NCBI RefSeq assembly: GCF_024679095.1
Contig: NC_066512.1
Span: 12,499,799-12,563,798, forward strand
Source of the DNA: Eriocheir sinensis
Lineage: Eukaryota; Arthropoda; Malacostraca; Decapoda; Varunidae
DNA length: 64,000 nucleotides
Direction of reading: 5' to 3'
A program made the translations under genes and the position numbers. Shown piece by piece: positions 46,867-57,037 of this stretch (within the stretch, counting starts at the first letter, position 1; each line of letters begins with the position of its first letter). Below the pieces are notes generated by a model. That model was not told where the DNA came from, made no database searches, and worked only from the letters and a program-made list of their open reading frames with translations.

Positions 46867-47460
46867 TTAAGAATGATGTTTTCTATGCCCTCTCATGCCT
46901 CAACTCTCAGAAGGCTTATAGGCCTGATGGAGTGCCTCCTATTTTCCTTAAAAACTGTGGTTTCGTGCTGACACCATGCCTGGTCAAACTCTTTCGTCTC
47001 TGCCTATCAACATCTACATTTCCTTCCTGCTGGAAGTACGCCTACATACAGCCTGTGCCTAATAAGGGTGACCGTTCCAATCCCTCAAACTACTGTCCTA
47101 TAGCTTTACGTTCCTGTCTATCTAAAGCTTTTGAATCAATCCTTAACCGGAAGATTCAAAAGCACCTATCCTCTTTTGATCTTCTATCTGATCGCCAGTA
47201 TGGAACGCTTCCGCAAAGGGCGTTCTACTGGCGATCTTCTTGCTATCTTAACTCCTGGTCATCCTCTCTTATAGCCGTTTCGGTGAAAGTTTCTCAGTTG
47301 CGCTAGATATATTGAAAGCTTTAGATAGAGTCTGCCACAATGCTTTACTTTCTAAAATAACCTCCTACGGATTCTATCCTTCTCTCTGCTCCTTTATCTC
47401 CAGTTTCCTTTCCGGGCATTCTATCTCTGCTCTGGTAGACGGTCACTGTTCTTCCCCTAA
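46867..47460 (+). pseudogene. Family-2 LINE in intron 6, segment 2 (RT, first half)
   Basis: Continues the copy that starts at 44020: frames 46932-47306 (TPCLVKLFRLCLSTSTFPSC, SNYCPIALRSCLSKAFES) and 47312-47563. Ends at GTTCTTCCCCTAA, where intact copies continue ACCTATTAACAGTGG; that continuation is at 48716. Confidence 0.88.
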
Positions 47461-47562
47461 GGCCCCCTTCACACGAGCGGTTTTCTCCCGCGCGATTTTC
47501 GGGGGCGGTTTAGAAATCAATGGAGTTCAATGGGGCCCTTCACACGCTAGCCGCGCGGCTTA

Positions 47563-48172
47563 GGGGGCTATCACACTGGGCAAAATTTCCGTGGACTTTC
47601 AGTCAAACCACGATTTCCGCTGGCGTGGTTCTCATTTCCGTGGTTTTCTGACGTGTCCACGGCCTTCCGGAGGTACGGTAGATTTCACCGAAGGACGACG
47701 GTATTCATAATCATCATCAGCAGCAATAACAAGAAAAGAGAAGAAGAGAATGCCTCACCCTACTGTCCTTATACATTAGTTTAGCTATGAGTGTTGCTGC
47801 CTGGACCAAGGCCTCCGAGGTCACTTTAACTGAGAAAATACGGGGCATGCCTTCCTCGTCTTCTAGACGTAGTTCTTGCAACAGCTGCATCACTTCACTG
47901 CCCTCCTCTCTTCTTGCAAGCCATTGCCGCCTCCAAATTCTTTTCTATTTCCGTTGCTTGTATGAACTGAGTGTGACTTTGAGTGAAAACGGGGGTGCAA
48001 ACAGGGACGTCAGGCGTCAGCCATACTTGTTGTGAAAATGTGTCGGTCAAGAGTAGACCACGGAGCGCGGGGCAAGTGTGATTTGAAGACGTCGTGTGTC
48101 CACGTAGGCAAAAATCGAGGAATTATGACTGAAGATTCACGGAAAATTTGCCCAGTGTAATAAATAGCCCCT
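47563..48172. mobile_element. Second PIF/Harbinger-type element nested inside the first
   Basis: TIRs GGGGGCTATCACACTGGGCA (left) and, inverted at the right, AGGGGCTATT...CACTGGGCAAAT, which share ATTTTCCGTG inward. Flanked by TTA on both sides (47560-47562 and 48173-48175). About 610 bp. Contains its own transposase N-terminal piece. Confidence 0.8.
47717..47944 (-). pseudogene. Harbinger transposase N-terminal fragment (inner element)
   Basis: Open minus-strand frame without ATG, between in-frame stops, about 75 codons: RRQWLARREEGSEVMQLLQE, LRLEDEEGMPRIFSVKVTSE, ALVQAA. The W-x-R-R plus LLQELRLEDxEGFRxFxRxT pattern is that of the N-terminus of Harbinger-type transposases. The catalytic DDE domain is absent. 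Confidence 0.65.
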
Positions 48173-48467
48173 TTAAACTCCCGCTCGGCAGTGATTTACC
48201 AACCGCGTGCACTGCTAACCCGCGCGGCGCCAGGCGGTTCAGAATAATATGGAAGTCTATGGAGCCCTTCAGACGGGCGGTTTTTCCCCGTGCGGCAGAC
48301 ATGGTTAACATGGGGCAGAGGTCCATTTTGCTCACAAGTTCTTCAAATGTAGATGATGGCATGCGGAAATAATTGAAAAACTTTTCTTCATAAGCTTTCA
48401 GGTCAGAATATAGTGTAAAGAATGCTCTTCGAAGGAGCCGAGGGCTGTTTATTGGGGGGTCCACCAT
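48173..48467 (-). pseudogene. Harbinger transposase N-terminal fragment (outer element)
   Basis: Minus frame from 48467: LRRAFFTLYSDLKAYEEKFF, NYFRMPSSTFEELVSKMD. The EEKFFNYFRM-x-x-x-TFEELVSK pattern is the conserved N-terminal block of PIF/Harbinger nucleases. The frame runs into the inner element and ends at 48123. No catalytic domain. Confidence 0.7.
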
Positions 48468-48715
48468 TTACGTAGTCGCTTCTTCTTTAACACCCTGTTT
48501 ATTATATACACAGAGATCGCTCTCTTCTTTACGTCCTCCATCTCGAACAAACAAACAAGCAAGTCTCGACAAACTGACAAGTATTCTGTGCACTGCTGCA
48601 GACGAGCCGCGCGGGAGACAACCGCTCGTGTGAAGACATGTTTTCTAAACCGCGCTCCGCGCGGTTTTCGCGCGGAAAACCACGCGGGAGAAAACAGCTT
48701 GCGTGAAGGGGAACT

Positions 48716-49700
48716 TAACCTGTCAACAGTGGTGTCCCACAGGGCTTTGTCTTATCACCCACTCTTCTTGTTATTCATCAATGATCTTTCCATGACAACC
48801 TGTCCTCTCCACTCATACGCTGATGACTCTACTCTTACAAGAATTACAAGACTCCGGACTGGAGGCTGCAGAACGCTTAACCTCAGACCTTGTTCTTATT
48901 TCCGATTGGGGTAAGAGGAACCTTGTGTCCTTCAACGCCTCAAAAAGCCATTTTCTCCACCTATCAACTCGACACAATCTTCCAAACAACTATCCCCAAT
49001 TCTTCGACAACACTCAGCTGTCACCTTCTACACCAAACATCCTCGGCCTATCCTTAGCTCAAAATCTCAACTGGAAACTTCACATCTCACTTACTAAATC
49101 AGCTTTCTCGAGATTGGGCGTTCTGTATCGTCTCCGCCAGTTCTTCTCCCCTGCACAGATGTATTCCATTTATAAGGGCCTTGTCCGCCCTCGTATGGAG
49201 TATGTATCTCACGTGTGTGTGAGGGGTTCCACTCACACAGTTCTCTTGGACAGAGTGGAGTCTAAGGCTCTTCGTCTCATCATCTCCCCTCCTCTTACTG
49301 ACAGTCTTCTGCCTCTTAAATTCCGCCGAAATGTTGCCTCTCTATCTTCTATCGATGTTTTCAGGCTGACTGCTCTTCTGGACTTGCTAACTGCATGCCT
49401 CTCCCCCTCTCGCGGCCCCGCTGCACTCGACGCTCTACTCTAGCTCATCCCTATAATGTCCAAACCCCTTATGCAAGAGTTAACCAGCATCTCCATTCTT
49501 TCCTCCCTTACACTGGTAAACTCTGTATATCCTCCTGCCTATGACTTGACCTCTTTCAAGAAGAGTTTATCAAGACACCTCTCCATCCGATATTGACTTC
49601 TCTTTTGGCCACTCTTTACTTTCTGCTTTTTGGAGCAACGGTTATCGGGCTTTTTTCTACATTTTCTTTTTGTTGCCCTTGAGTTGTTTTCTATTGTGAA
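48716..49700 (+). pseudogene. Family-2 LINE in intron 6, segment 3 (RT end to 3' UTR)
   Basis: Resumes with TAACCTGTCAACAGTGG. The YADDS active site is present around 48825 but a deletion follows it. Frame 48823-49443 carries the C-terminal block (LGVLYRLRQFFSPAQ). The 3' UTR ends GCCCTTGAGTTGTTTTCTAT. Confidence 0.88.
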
Positions 49701-49774
49701 TTTTTTTTTGAGGCAACAGCCGGTAATGATCATTCGTCGCTGCAACACACTCGTTCAAGTCTCTTTTCTTGCAG

Positions 49775-50221
49775 ACGAGCAGCACCTTACCGGCCTCCTC
49801 TGGTCCGAAGGCCATAGACATGTGGTTCTTCTACTGGATCCTCCGGTTCTTCTTTTTCTTCCTGTTTCACTGTATCGTGGAATTCCAGCACAGGAAAGTC
49901 ACAGCAGCAGCTAACAAGAAACTCCGCCAGGCTTCGCTTATCAAGGAAACACTCGTCCTCCCAGTGAGGCCGCCATCCCCACCGCTCGACAAGGGCAAAG
50001 GCGCCGCCACGCACCAGATTGGCCAGTGGCTGACCGATGACAATCACGACGTCTCGCCCGCCGCTTCGATGTCCCCAGAGAAAGTGAACAAGATCTGCTT
50101 TGTCTTCGGCATAATTCATGACGTCCTGTTCCTCGTCGTCTTTGTTTTGTACCTCAACGGCATAAATCGCTACTTTACAAATATATTTTACACCTTCAAG
50201 GACTGTTCCACCCAAGAATAA
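49775..50221 (+). CDS. Channel gene exon 7: M2-M3 loop, M3, cytoplasmic loop, M4, stop
   Basis: Acceptor AGTCTCTTTTCTTGCAG ends at 49774. TSSTLPASSGPKAIDMWFFY continues M2 in frame and matches the conserved M2-M3 loop (x-LP-x-x-S-x-x-KAIDxW) of Cys-loop channels. M3 is WFFYWILRFFFFFLFHCIVE. A cytoplasmic loop of about 65 residues follows, basic at first then Pro-rich. M4 is ICFVFGIIHDVLFLVVFVLY, with a short tail ending CSTQE and TAA at 50219-50221. Intron 6 before it is about 5.9 kb. Confidence 0.9.
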   Translation, partial: TSSTLPASSGPKAIDMWFFYWILRFFFFFLFHCIVEFQHRKVTAAANKKLRQASLIKETLVLPVRPPSPPLDKGKGAATHQIGQWLTDDNHDVSPAASMSPEKVNKICFVFGIIHDVLFLVVFVLYLNGINRYFTNIFYTFKDCSTQE

Positions 50222-50545
50222 TGGGCCACGCAGGGACAGAAGAGCCTCTATGCTGCCATCAAGGGGACTTCCTGTTCTTGTGGTCGAGGCTGCGGCTTAT
50301 GATGCGGCAGTGGGGAGTTGGGAGCTTTCGCCCGTGCGCCATCTGGTGGGAGTTTGGCGCTCTTTCGCACTTCGCCTTTTTTTCTTGTTGTTGTCTAACC
50401 TGGTTGACGGCAAATTTTTGTCTTCACCTGTTTGACACTAAAGCACTGATACACTCCAGCCTTGTATTGTTTCTTTTCTTTATTCACAAATGTATATAAT
50501 TTAATTATATACCTATTAAAAGTACTTTCATGTTTTCCTAAGGCA
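50222..50545 (+). other. Putative 3' UTR of the channel gene
   Basis: No ORF continues. A variant polyadenylation signal ATTAAA lies at 50515-50520, about 295 nt after the stop; cleavage would follow within about 30 nt. 50546-50880 beyond has no recognised feature. Confidence 0.5.
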
Positions 50546-50881
50546 TTATTTGAGCAAGAAAATTTCCAAAACTCTCATCTCTGAAATGTTAATGGAACAA
50601 ATCATTTTCGCTAATTAGCAACACAAAGAGAAAGGAGTGGCGTGCATTCCGCCGCGGGAGCCAATCACTAGGTACCCCGCGCCGCTGGTAAGGCTGCTTC
50701 ATTATTGAGTCTGAACTTCCGGCAAAAAAGTTTTAAAAGCATAAAGTGGAATTACTAACTTTAGTTAGGAGGTGACGCCGTTACCCCTACCACCACCACC
50801 ACCAGCAGCCTGGCTCAGTTAGGAGGAAGCAGGAAACGCGAGTGATGATAGACGTTGGTATATATTAAAAATAGCCGGTTT

Positions 50882-51420
50882 GAGAGAGAGAGAGAGAGAG
50901 AGAGACACCCCACGATCGTCCCTTTCCGCATCCATGACAACGTCTTCTCCACCACAAACATTCCCACCACAGTCACCCCTCTCATCATCACACCCACACA
51001 AACATCACCACCACCACCACAACTTTTTCTTCCCCATCCCGTCTCCTCTCCACGTATCCCCTTTCCCTGCTACCATTACCCCTCCCCACACAAACACAAC
51101 ACCTCCTCCTCTATTCCTGCCTCAAATACCACAACATACCTTTCCCCCTTTCCCGCTACAAACACTTCACACAAACCTCGCCCCTCCCCACCACTTACAC
51201 TGCCCACAAACACCACCTCTCCCCCATCTAAACAAAATTCCAACCCAGCTTCGAACGTTGCATTATTAACCAGCTAATACCATCGTTCCTTCGTCATTAC
51301 AAACACCGCCACCATTATCCCCTCACCCCAATCAACATCACCATTAGCTTTACCTATGCCCATCATTGCACTACATCGCCTCTCCATCACCATGTCATCT
51401 CGTCACCACAAAACACACTA
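50882..51420. other. (GA)n run and CA-rich low-complexity DNA
   Basis: (GA)n at 50882-50904, then C/A-rich sequence with CCACCAC motifs to 51420. Open frames here are compositional; no motif recognised. Confidence 0.7.
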
Positions 51421-52045
51421 CGGTAATACTTTCTAAGAAGTCCGCCTCCCACTCCGCCACTCCAGCCCCCCCCCCCCTTCCCCCCAAGACAAGCCTGGGG
51501 AACTGTGGGGAACCGGGGTTTGGGGGGGGGAAGCCAAAATCACTGAAATATGGGCTTCCAAAATTTCCCTAGAAAAATCCCTAAATTAAGTAAAATTCCC
51601 TACATGTGGGGGGAGGGGGGGGGGCAGGGGGGGCGCAGCTCTCCTTGGTTAGGAGGGGGGTCGAGGGGGGCGAAGCCTCCTCGTTAGCAGGTCGTAAAGT
51701 TCGGTTGGAGTAGTTTAAATATGCTCCCCACCAAAAAAAAAAAAAAAAAAAAAAGATTTTCCGGCCCACCAAACATGTGAGGAGTCCAGAGGGGTGCGCA
51801 ACCCCCCTTGGTTAGCAGGGGGTCGAGAGGGGCTGTTAGATTATAAAGTTAGGACTTTCCTTACTTTCGAGACTGGAATTTTCCTTCATTTAGGGATTTT
51901 TCTAGGGAAATTTTGGAAGCCCATTTTTCAGTGATTTTGGCTTCCCTCCCCAAACCCCAGTTCCCCACAGTTCCCTGGGCTTGTCTTGGGGGTTGGGGGG
52001 CTGGAGTGGCGGAGGGGGAGGCGGACTTTTTAGAAAGTATTACCC
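51421..52045. mobile_element. Foldback element with about 175-bp inverted arms
   Basis: Left arm 51421-51595 and right arm about 51865-52045 are inverted copies; both ends read GTAATACTTTCTAA when viewed inward. Shared internal blocks include TCACTGAAATATGGGCTTCC and CCTAGAAAAATCCC. The 270-bp spacer includes the block shared with 13740-13795. Target duplication not clear. Confidence 0.78.
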
Positions 52046-52750
52046 ACACGACCTCCATCACTCCCCCATTACATCGTCCCACAACCACCAACACCACCTC
52101 AATCACCTACCTCTTCCAACCACACCGTTCACATCCCCCCCCCCCCTTGCCACCACCCCTTACTACATTTCATTCCCACCACACCATCCCTAACCACTGT
52201 CTTTTACTCCACCTCTCCCCGACCACACTGTTCCACCACCGCACGTCTTTCCGCGCACCCACAACCATTCGTAGGCTCAATATTCACCTGTCCCTAAATC
52301 TATTCCCGGTGTAATCTGCCTCATTAACGCGCACTCAATTACCCACTTTGCACCTCGAGTGACGTGTAAAGAGACCATTATCGTGAAAAAAATGCTATAA
52401 CTGACAAATATCGCGGCCATATCACTCTGCACACGATGTGGGGTGCCGAGGAGGGGGGGGGGGGGGGTGAACAAGATCATTCCCCCTCCCCCACTTTTCA
52501 TGGTTATTATTTTAAATCCCCACAAAAAAAGTAATTATGTTTTCCACTTTCTCCAAACCAAAGTTCGTTTCCTGCTAAACACTTCGTTCTGACGACCATC
52601 GATTAACAAGGCAATTATCATCCCACCACTCCATCACCACTACATCCACAACTATCATCACCGCATCCCCCGTCACAGCCCCACATCCCCTACTACCACC
52701 ACAACAGCAATCACTACCACAGCCACCACCACCACACTCACCACCGCAGC
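52046..52750. other. Low-complexity CCACC/CATCAC-rich DNA
   Basis: No credible gene. Includes a G13 run near 52455. Confidence 0.6.
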
Positions 52751-52754
52751 CGTC

Positions 52755-52997
52755 ATGCACCGTCACCAGCACACCCACCATGCATCATCACCTCTGCCTT
52801 ACCTGCTAGTCTCTCCTTGCCAGTGGTCAGCCATGCTTGCCTTCCCCTTCCTGCTGTTGCTACTGCCGTTGGTGCCTCCCGTAGGTCAGGGCCAGTCAGC
52901 CTCCTTTGCGTCACGACACCTCCAGGCCAGGTCACGAGGCACACTGACAGGGGGAGGAGGAGGCGGGGATGAAGCGCTGGGGTCTATTATGGGTTGA
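52755..52997 (+). CDS. Hypothetical ORF with a signal-peptide-like segment
   Basis: 80 codons. An internal Met at 52833 begins MLAFPFLLLLLPLVPPVGQG, a typical hydrophobic signal peptide with a plausible cleavage site, followed by QSASFASRHLQARSRGTLTG and a Gly-rich tail. Could be a first coding exon of a secreted protein, or chance in GC-rich low-complexity DNA. No downstream exon found on the + strand in the window. Confidence 0.25.
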   Translation: MHRHQHTHHASSPLPYLLVSPCQWSAMLAFPFLLLLLPLVPPVGQGQSASFASRHLQARSRGTLTGGGGGGDEALGSIMG

Positions 52998-53046
52998 GGC
53001 TTCGTTTGAATAACATTGGACAGTTTCGAACATACGAGGAAAAATA

Positions 53047-53048
<2 letters not shown>

Positions 53049-53128
<80 letters not shown>

Positions 53129-53192
53129 TAACAAACCTGAAACAGTTTCGATACCACGGGTAAAAATCTCTCTCTCTCTCTCTCTCTCTCTA
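53049..53192. repeat. (CT)n microsatellites, two blocks
   Basis: 53049-53122 and 53166-53192, separated by a non-repeat piece. Confidence 0.97.
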
Positions 53193-53566
53193 TCGCTGGT
53201 ATAAACAACGGACTGAACGAGCTCTGCAGATTTTGCTGATTTTCTCAAGTCCTAGCAAACTGCCGCCTTCCAGTCTGTGCTCTGAGCTACAGTAAGAACC
53301 AGTCGTCCTCCCAGTGTATTCAGGGTGTCTGAGTGCTTTTGGACTTAAACTGTAGCTCAGTTTAAAATTCGGGCACCTGGCACAAATCCCTCCAGCCGGC
53401 GTCCCTCAGGTCTGTGCATGCGCAGTGGGAAGCGTGTGACGCCATGGATACGTCACTCCCCCTGTGAGGTCACTCCTTGACGCTGTGCTGCCAGCGCCCC
53501 GGACGCCTCTTACTTGGGCGCCATGGAGTAGCCCTATTCAGGACCAGGCTCCATCGGTGATGTGCC

Positions 53567-55066
53567 ATGAGTGACGACGACGACCACACCGAGGATCACT
53601 GGCCTCCTCTTTCACCCTTTGGTCATCATGAACCTGATGCTGTGGGGCCGTATCTTCGTCCTCAGGCCTCCTCCCATAAACGTCCCGTGGACCATGGTTC
53701 CGAAACCGGTAGTGAACCATCGTCGCCTGCTGCCAAAACATCAAAGCGCGGCGAAGCTTCTGCTCCACTTGGGGGCTTTGTGGTGTAGTGGTTAGCACAC
53801 TCGGCTCACAACCGAGAGAGCCCGGGTTCGATTCCCGGGCGGAGTGGAAAATTTGGGCGGCTTTTCCGATACCCTACGTCCCTGTCCACCCAGCAGTGAA
53901 TGGGTACCAGGTATTAATCGGGGGTTGTGTCCCGTCTCCTGGGATCTGTTCCCTTCTATAATTCCTTCCCCTACTGTCTCTCTCCGGCATATGACCACAG
54001 ATGTTGCGCCGACTAAACGAAACTTTCCAACCTTCCTGCTCCACTTCTGACATCTGACCACCCCCTACCTCGCCCTCCTCCTCGGACTGCCCCTTCGATT
54101 CCCCATCCGCTGCTCCGGTCTTCGCTCCCCGGGACGAGTACGTTAAGCTGGCCTTTAATTAAGGAGAACCAGAGCTGTGACGTGAAGCTTCGCTGGCTGG
54201 CTGAAGTTACAAAGGCTTTTCGTCTCGACCGGGAGCTGGCGGAGGTGAATATGTCCGCTGTCACTTCTCGCTTCTTATACATCTCGGGCGCCGAACGGAC
54301 ATCATTGACAAGGTCAAGGGTGGCGAGTTCCTGTCCTTACACCTCGATGTTCAGGATTCATTCCACAGGCCCCGTAAATTCCACACCTAGCTCATCACTC
54401 GCTACCCTGTCGAAGCTGACCCCTCCCTTGCCAAGGAACTGCCAGACGTGCACACTGCCCGTCGATTCCATCAAAACGGAACGCCCATCAACCGTCTAAT
54501 CTGGAGTCTCCCGGAACCTCCACCGTCTGTCGTCGAATTCTCCTTCCTTTCTTGCCTTCTTCCCTGTGAGCTGCGCAGGATGAAGGATGAACAGTCGTGG
54601 GGCTTCAAATGCTGGGGCATCGGCCATATCTAACGATACTGCTCTGCCCCGGACAAGTGTGCATGGTGTGCTGCCGGCCATGCTAGCCGTTCCTGTCCAT
54701 ATCGCACCCCATCCACGACTACTGCGGCTGCTAGCTCCACCTCCGTGTCGGAATCCTCATCTCCGCCAGCGCCAGACGCCTCGCAGTGGAAGTGCCCTCG
54801 TTGTAACATGCCGGGGGGTCAATGTCTGGCATGGCTGCGCCAAGCGGTCCCACCCCGCCCCAGCTCAGTGTGTTGCGCCGCCGCCGCCATCCCCACCACC
54901 ATCATCACCCGCCACCTCGCCTTCCCTTCTTTGTCCCATTGACTCTGCTGAAGTCGTTGCTCTTCGGAAAGCTGTCGCTGCTCTGGAATCACGCTGTACG
55001 GTTCTCTCGGCACGTTTTGATACCATAGATGCCCGCATCCACAGCCTGGTCACCTAGCAAACTGCC
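53567..55066 (+). pseudogene. Jockey/I-type LINE ORF1 (gag-like), split by a SINE
   Basis: Begins MSDDDDHTEDHWPPLSPFGH and runs to the SINE at 53771; resumes at 54047. Later, in alternating frames: KLRWLAEVTKAFRLDRELAE, RRFHQNGTPINRLIWSLPEP, then two zinc knuckles (CWGIGHI-x-RYC and CAWCAAGHASRSC, about 54610-54700), a Ser/Pro-rich segment and a C-terminal helix (EVVALRKAVAALESRCTVLS). Gag-like RNA-binding ORF1 proteins with CCHC knuckles are typical of Jockey/I elements. At least four frameshifts or stops. 53225-53566 upstream may be its 5' UTR. Confidence 0.72.
53771..54035 (+). repeat. tRNA-derived SINE with 11-bp target duplication
   Basis: tRNA head with A box TGGTGTAGTGGTTAGC (53781-53796), anticodon-like arm CTCGG-CTCACAA-CCGAG (anticodon position CAC, Val-like) and perfect B box GGTTCGATTCC (53825-53835). 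It is followed by a unique body, so a SINE, not a tRNA gene. Flanked by CTGCTCCACTT at 53760-53770 and 54036-54046. Different family from the 17444-17703 SINE. Confidence 0.88.
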
Positions 55067-55279
55067 ACCTCAAGCACTCTTGCCAGCTTTGTCGAATCAC
55101 ACCAAGTTGTCATCGCCTCTGTCACAGCACTCATTGAGAAGCTCGATATTGTTGCCTCCCGCCTTTAGAGGCTGGGTGACCTCGTGCCTCCCAAGACCAC
55201 CCCACCCCGCTCTCCCCCCGGCAAAGGGCCCACCCCCACCGCGTCCTCCTCTGCCTCCTACAAACCTATGGGTAAACTT

Positions 55280-56160
55280 CGCTAGTCCCATGCTGCTTCA
55301 TGTTATATCATGGAATGTCTTCGTAATCAGACACTACTCTAAACTCGCTGGACTCAAGGCCTACGTTTACCGCCATCACCCACAGGTCATATTTATTCAA
55401 GAAGCTTTTGTCGGTGGTGCTCTGCCCGGGGAAGCCCCTCCATCGCTCTCTGGCTACGTCTCGTACGTACACCACGCCAGGAAAGGCCTCCTTGCCAACA
55501 TTCATTCCACTATAGCACACAGGCTTCTCCGTTGCTCTACGCACGCTGATATGACCTTTCAGCTTTTTTAGGTAACTGTCAAACTCCGACTGTGCAACGT
55601 GTACTCTGCCCCTGGCGTGATTAATCTCCCAGCCCTTCCGACACCTACAGACCGTGGAATGATCTACATGGCGATGCTTCTCCCGTTCCCAGCCGCAGCG
55701 GCTTACCTCTGCTCAACTACATCCGCCGTTACCGCCTTATCCGCTAGGACACTGGTGAAGCCACACACGCGCGTGGGGGTACACTGGACCACATCCTAAC
55801 GTGTGGCCTTGTGGCGTCCCGTGTCAGCTGCCACTCCATTCCTACACTCTTCTCCGACCATGTTGCCCTCAATCTGCAGTACTCCCTTCCGGCCCGCCCT
55901 CCACTCCTTCACCATCGCACCCGCATTTCAATCCCTCCAAAGTACTGCCCCACGTACATCTCGTGTATCTCAAGCCTTCCTCCCACCTTTGACTTCCTCT
56001 CACCTGCCGACTTGAATAATTCCCTGGTGACGGGCACACAAGAATTTTACAGCCGTTATGTTGTCAGGCCTCACATTCAACGCCGCCATGGAGCCCGTGC
56101 CTGGACGTTGGATCATCGTATTGCCCAAGCGGAAAGGACGGGGGTTGATGCTGGGCTCGC
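55280..56160 (+). pseudogene. Jockey/I-type LINE ORF2, APE-like endonuclease
   Basis: Frames give LHVISWNV, SKLAGLKAYVYRHHPQVIFI, QEAFVGGALP (endonuclease start, 55298-55571), then NVYSAPGVINLPALP, GGTLDHILTCGLV and FSDHVALNLQYS (the conserved SDH motif, 55853) and a linker to about 56160. Several frameshifts. The RT domain is missing. Follows ORF1 in the expected order. Confidence 0.78.
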
Positions 56161-56345
56161 CTTTCAGAGACAACCCGAAAAGTTCTGAAGAGAAGACAGA
56201 TCTATGGTTCGGCAGCCGATACCTGAAGGCACATTCACTCGACCAAACACTTGCACCCACACATTCATCCGTCTTGGAGCCGTCAGTGTACACGTGGTGT
56301 GAGTTTTGGTGACTGGCGAGCAGGGCACGAAAGTGCGGTAGACCT
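56160..56345 (-). pseudogene. LINE RNase H domain fragment, opposite strand
   Basis: Minus frame 56000-56293 reads YTDGSKTDECVGASVWSSEC and LPNHRSVFSSELFGLSL: the first catalytic Asp in YTDGSK and the Glu in SSELF are type I RNase H residues as found in I-type LINEs. It abuts, in opposite orientation, the endonuclease fragment ending near 56160. 56346-56870 holds nothing I recognise. Confidence 0.65.
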
Positions 56346-56867
56346 CCGCCTCCGGGTTCATGAGTTTAGGTCGTGGTAACAGATCAGGTCACATTTTATG
56401 TGTATGTTCGGCGGTTCCCATGGCGCTATATTTAACGTCACCAGTTTGTCGCAGTTACTCAAATCCACACCTAAAGTCCATCGACTCTAATTTGAGCCCT
56501 GTGGCTTGGCCCGGAGAACCTCCCATTGTTTACACATCTAGGGATGACCTGCGCATGGCGATCTGTCTCACTGTTAGTCTGTACCATAGACTCCGTATCC
56601 TTGACGGGTGTCGGCGGAACCGCCTAAATATTAGGCGGGCAAACTCTCAACAAAAAAATGGCGTCCTGACTTTATTTTTTTTACCTAACCTCACCAAAGT
56701 TTGCATGTAGCCTCCCACTGGTAATGCGCATGGACCCATGAAGTTACATTTTCATTTCAGTTCGTTTTAGTATCAATAAGATATACAAAAAAAACTTAAG
56801 CACCGCTAAAGCACAAAGCTAACATCTCTTCTGCCCGCTCAGTTTCTGCTTTTTAAAAACACTCTTG

Positions 56868-56871
<4 letters not shown>

Positions 56872-56900
<29 letters not shown>
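56872..56900. repeat. (GA)n microsatellite
   Basis: Start of the duplicated block; counterpart of 31-59. Confidence 0.95.
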
Positions 56901-56902
<2 letters not shown>

Positions 56903-56903
<1 letters not shown>

Positions 56904-57037
56904 TTATTTCTCTTAAGAAAAAAAATACTGCAAAATAATAGCCTAGGCTTCTTAATGCATAATAATAACTTAATATTCGTAAATGCAAAATATTAGCCTA
57001 GTTTCATAAATGCAAAAGAATCGCTTAGCATTCTTAA
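56903..57037. repeat. AT-rich minisatellite, paralogous copy, part 1
   Basis: Same unit and order as 62-200 (GCAAAATAATAGCCTAG-type units), interrupted at TTAA by the piggyBac-type element. Confidence 0.9.

Larger units (their letters stand above)
47461..48715. mobile_element. PIF/Harbinger-type element in the LINE (outer)
   Basis: Imperfect TIRs: left CCCCCTTCACACGAGCGGTT..., right (inverted) CCCCTTCACGCAAGCTGTTT..., flanked by TAA on both sides (47458-47460 and 48716-48718). Three-base TWA targets are typical of PIF/Harbinger. It encodes a transposase N-terminal fragment (48173-48467, minus strand) and is itself interrupted at 47563-48172. Confidence 0.82.

Noticed and set aside
53771..53845. 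tRNA-Val gene
   Set aside because: The cloverleaf-like head is good, but it is joined to a SINE body and flanked by an 11-bp target duplication, so it is a SINE head.
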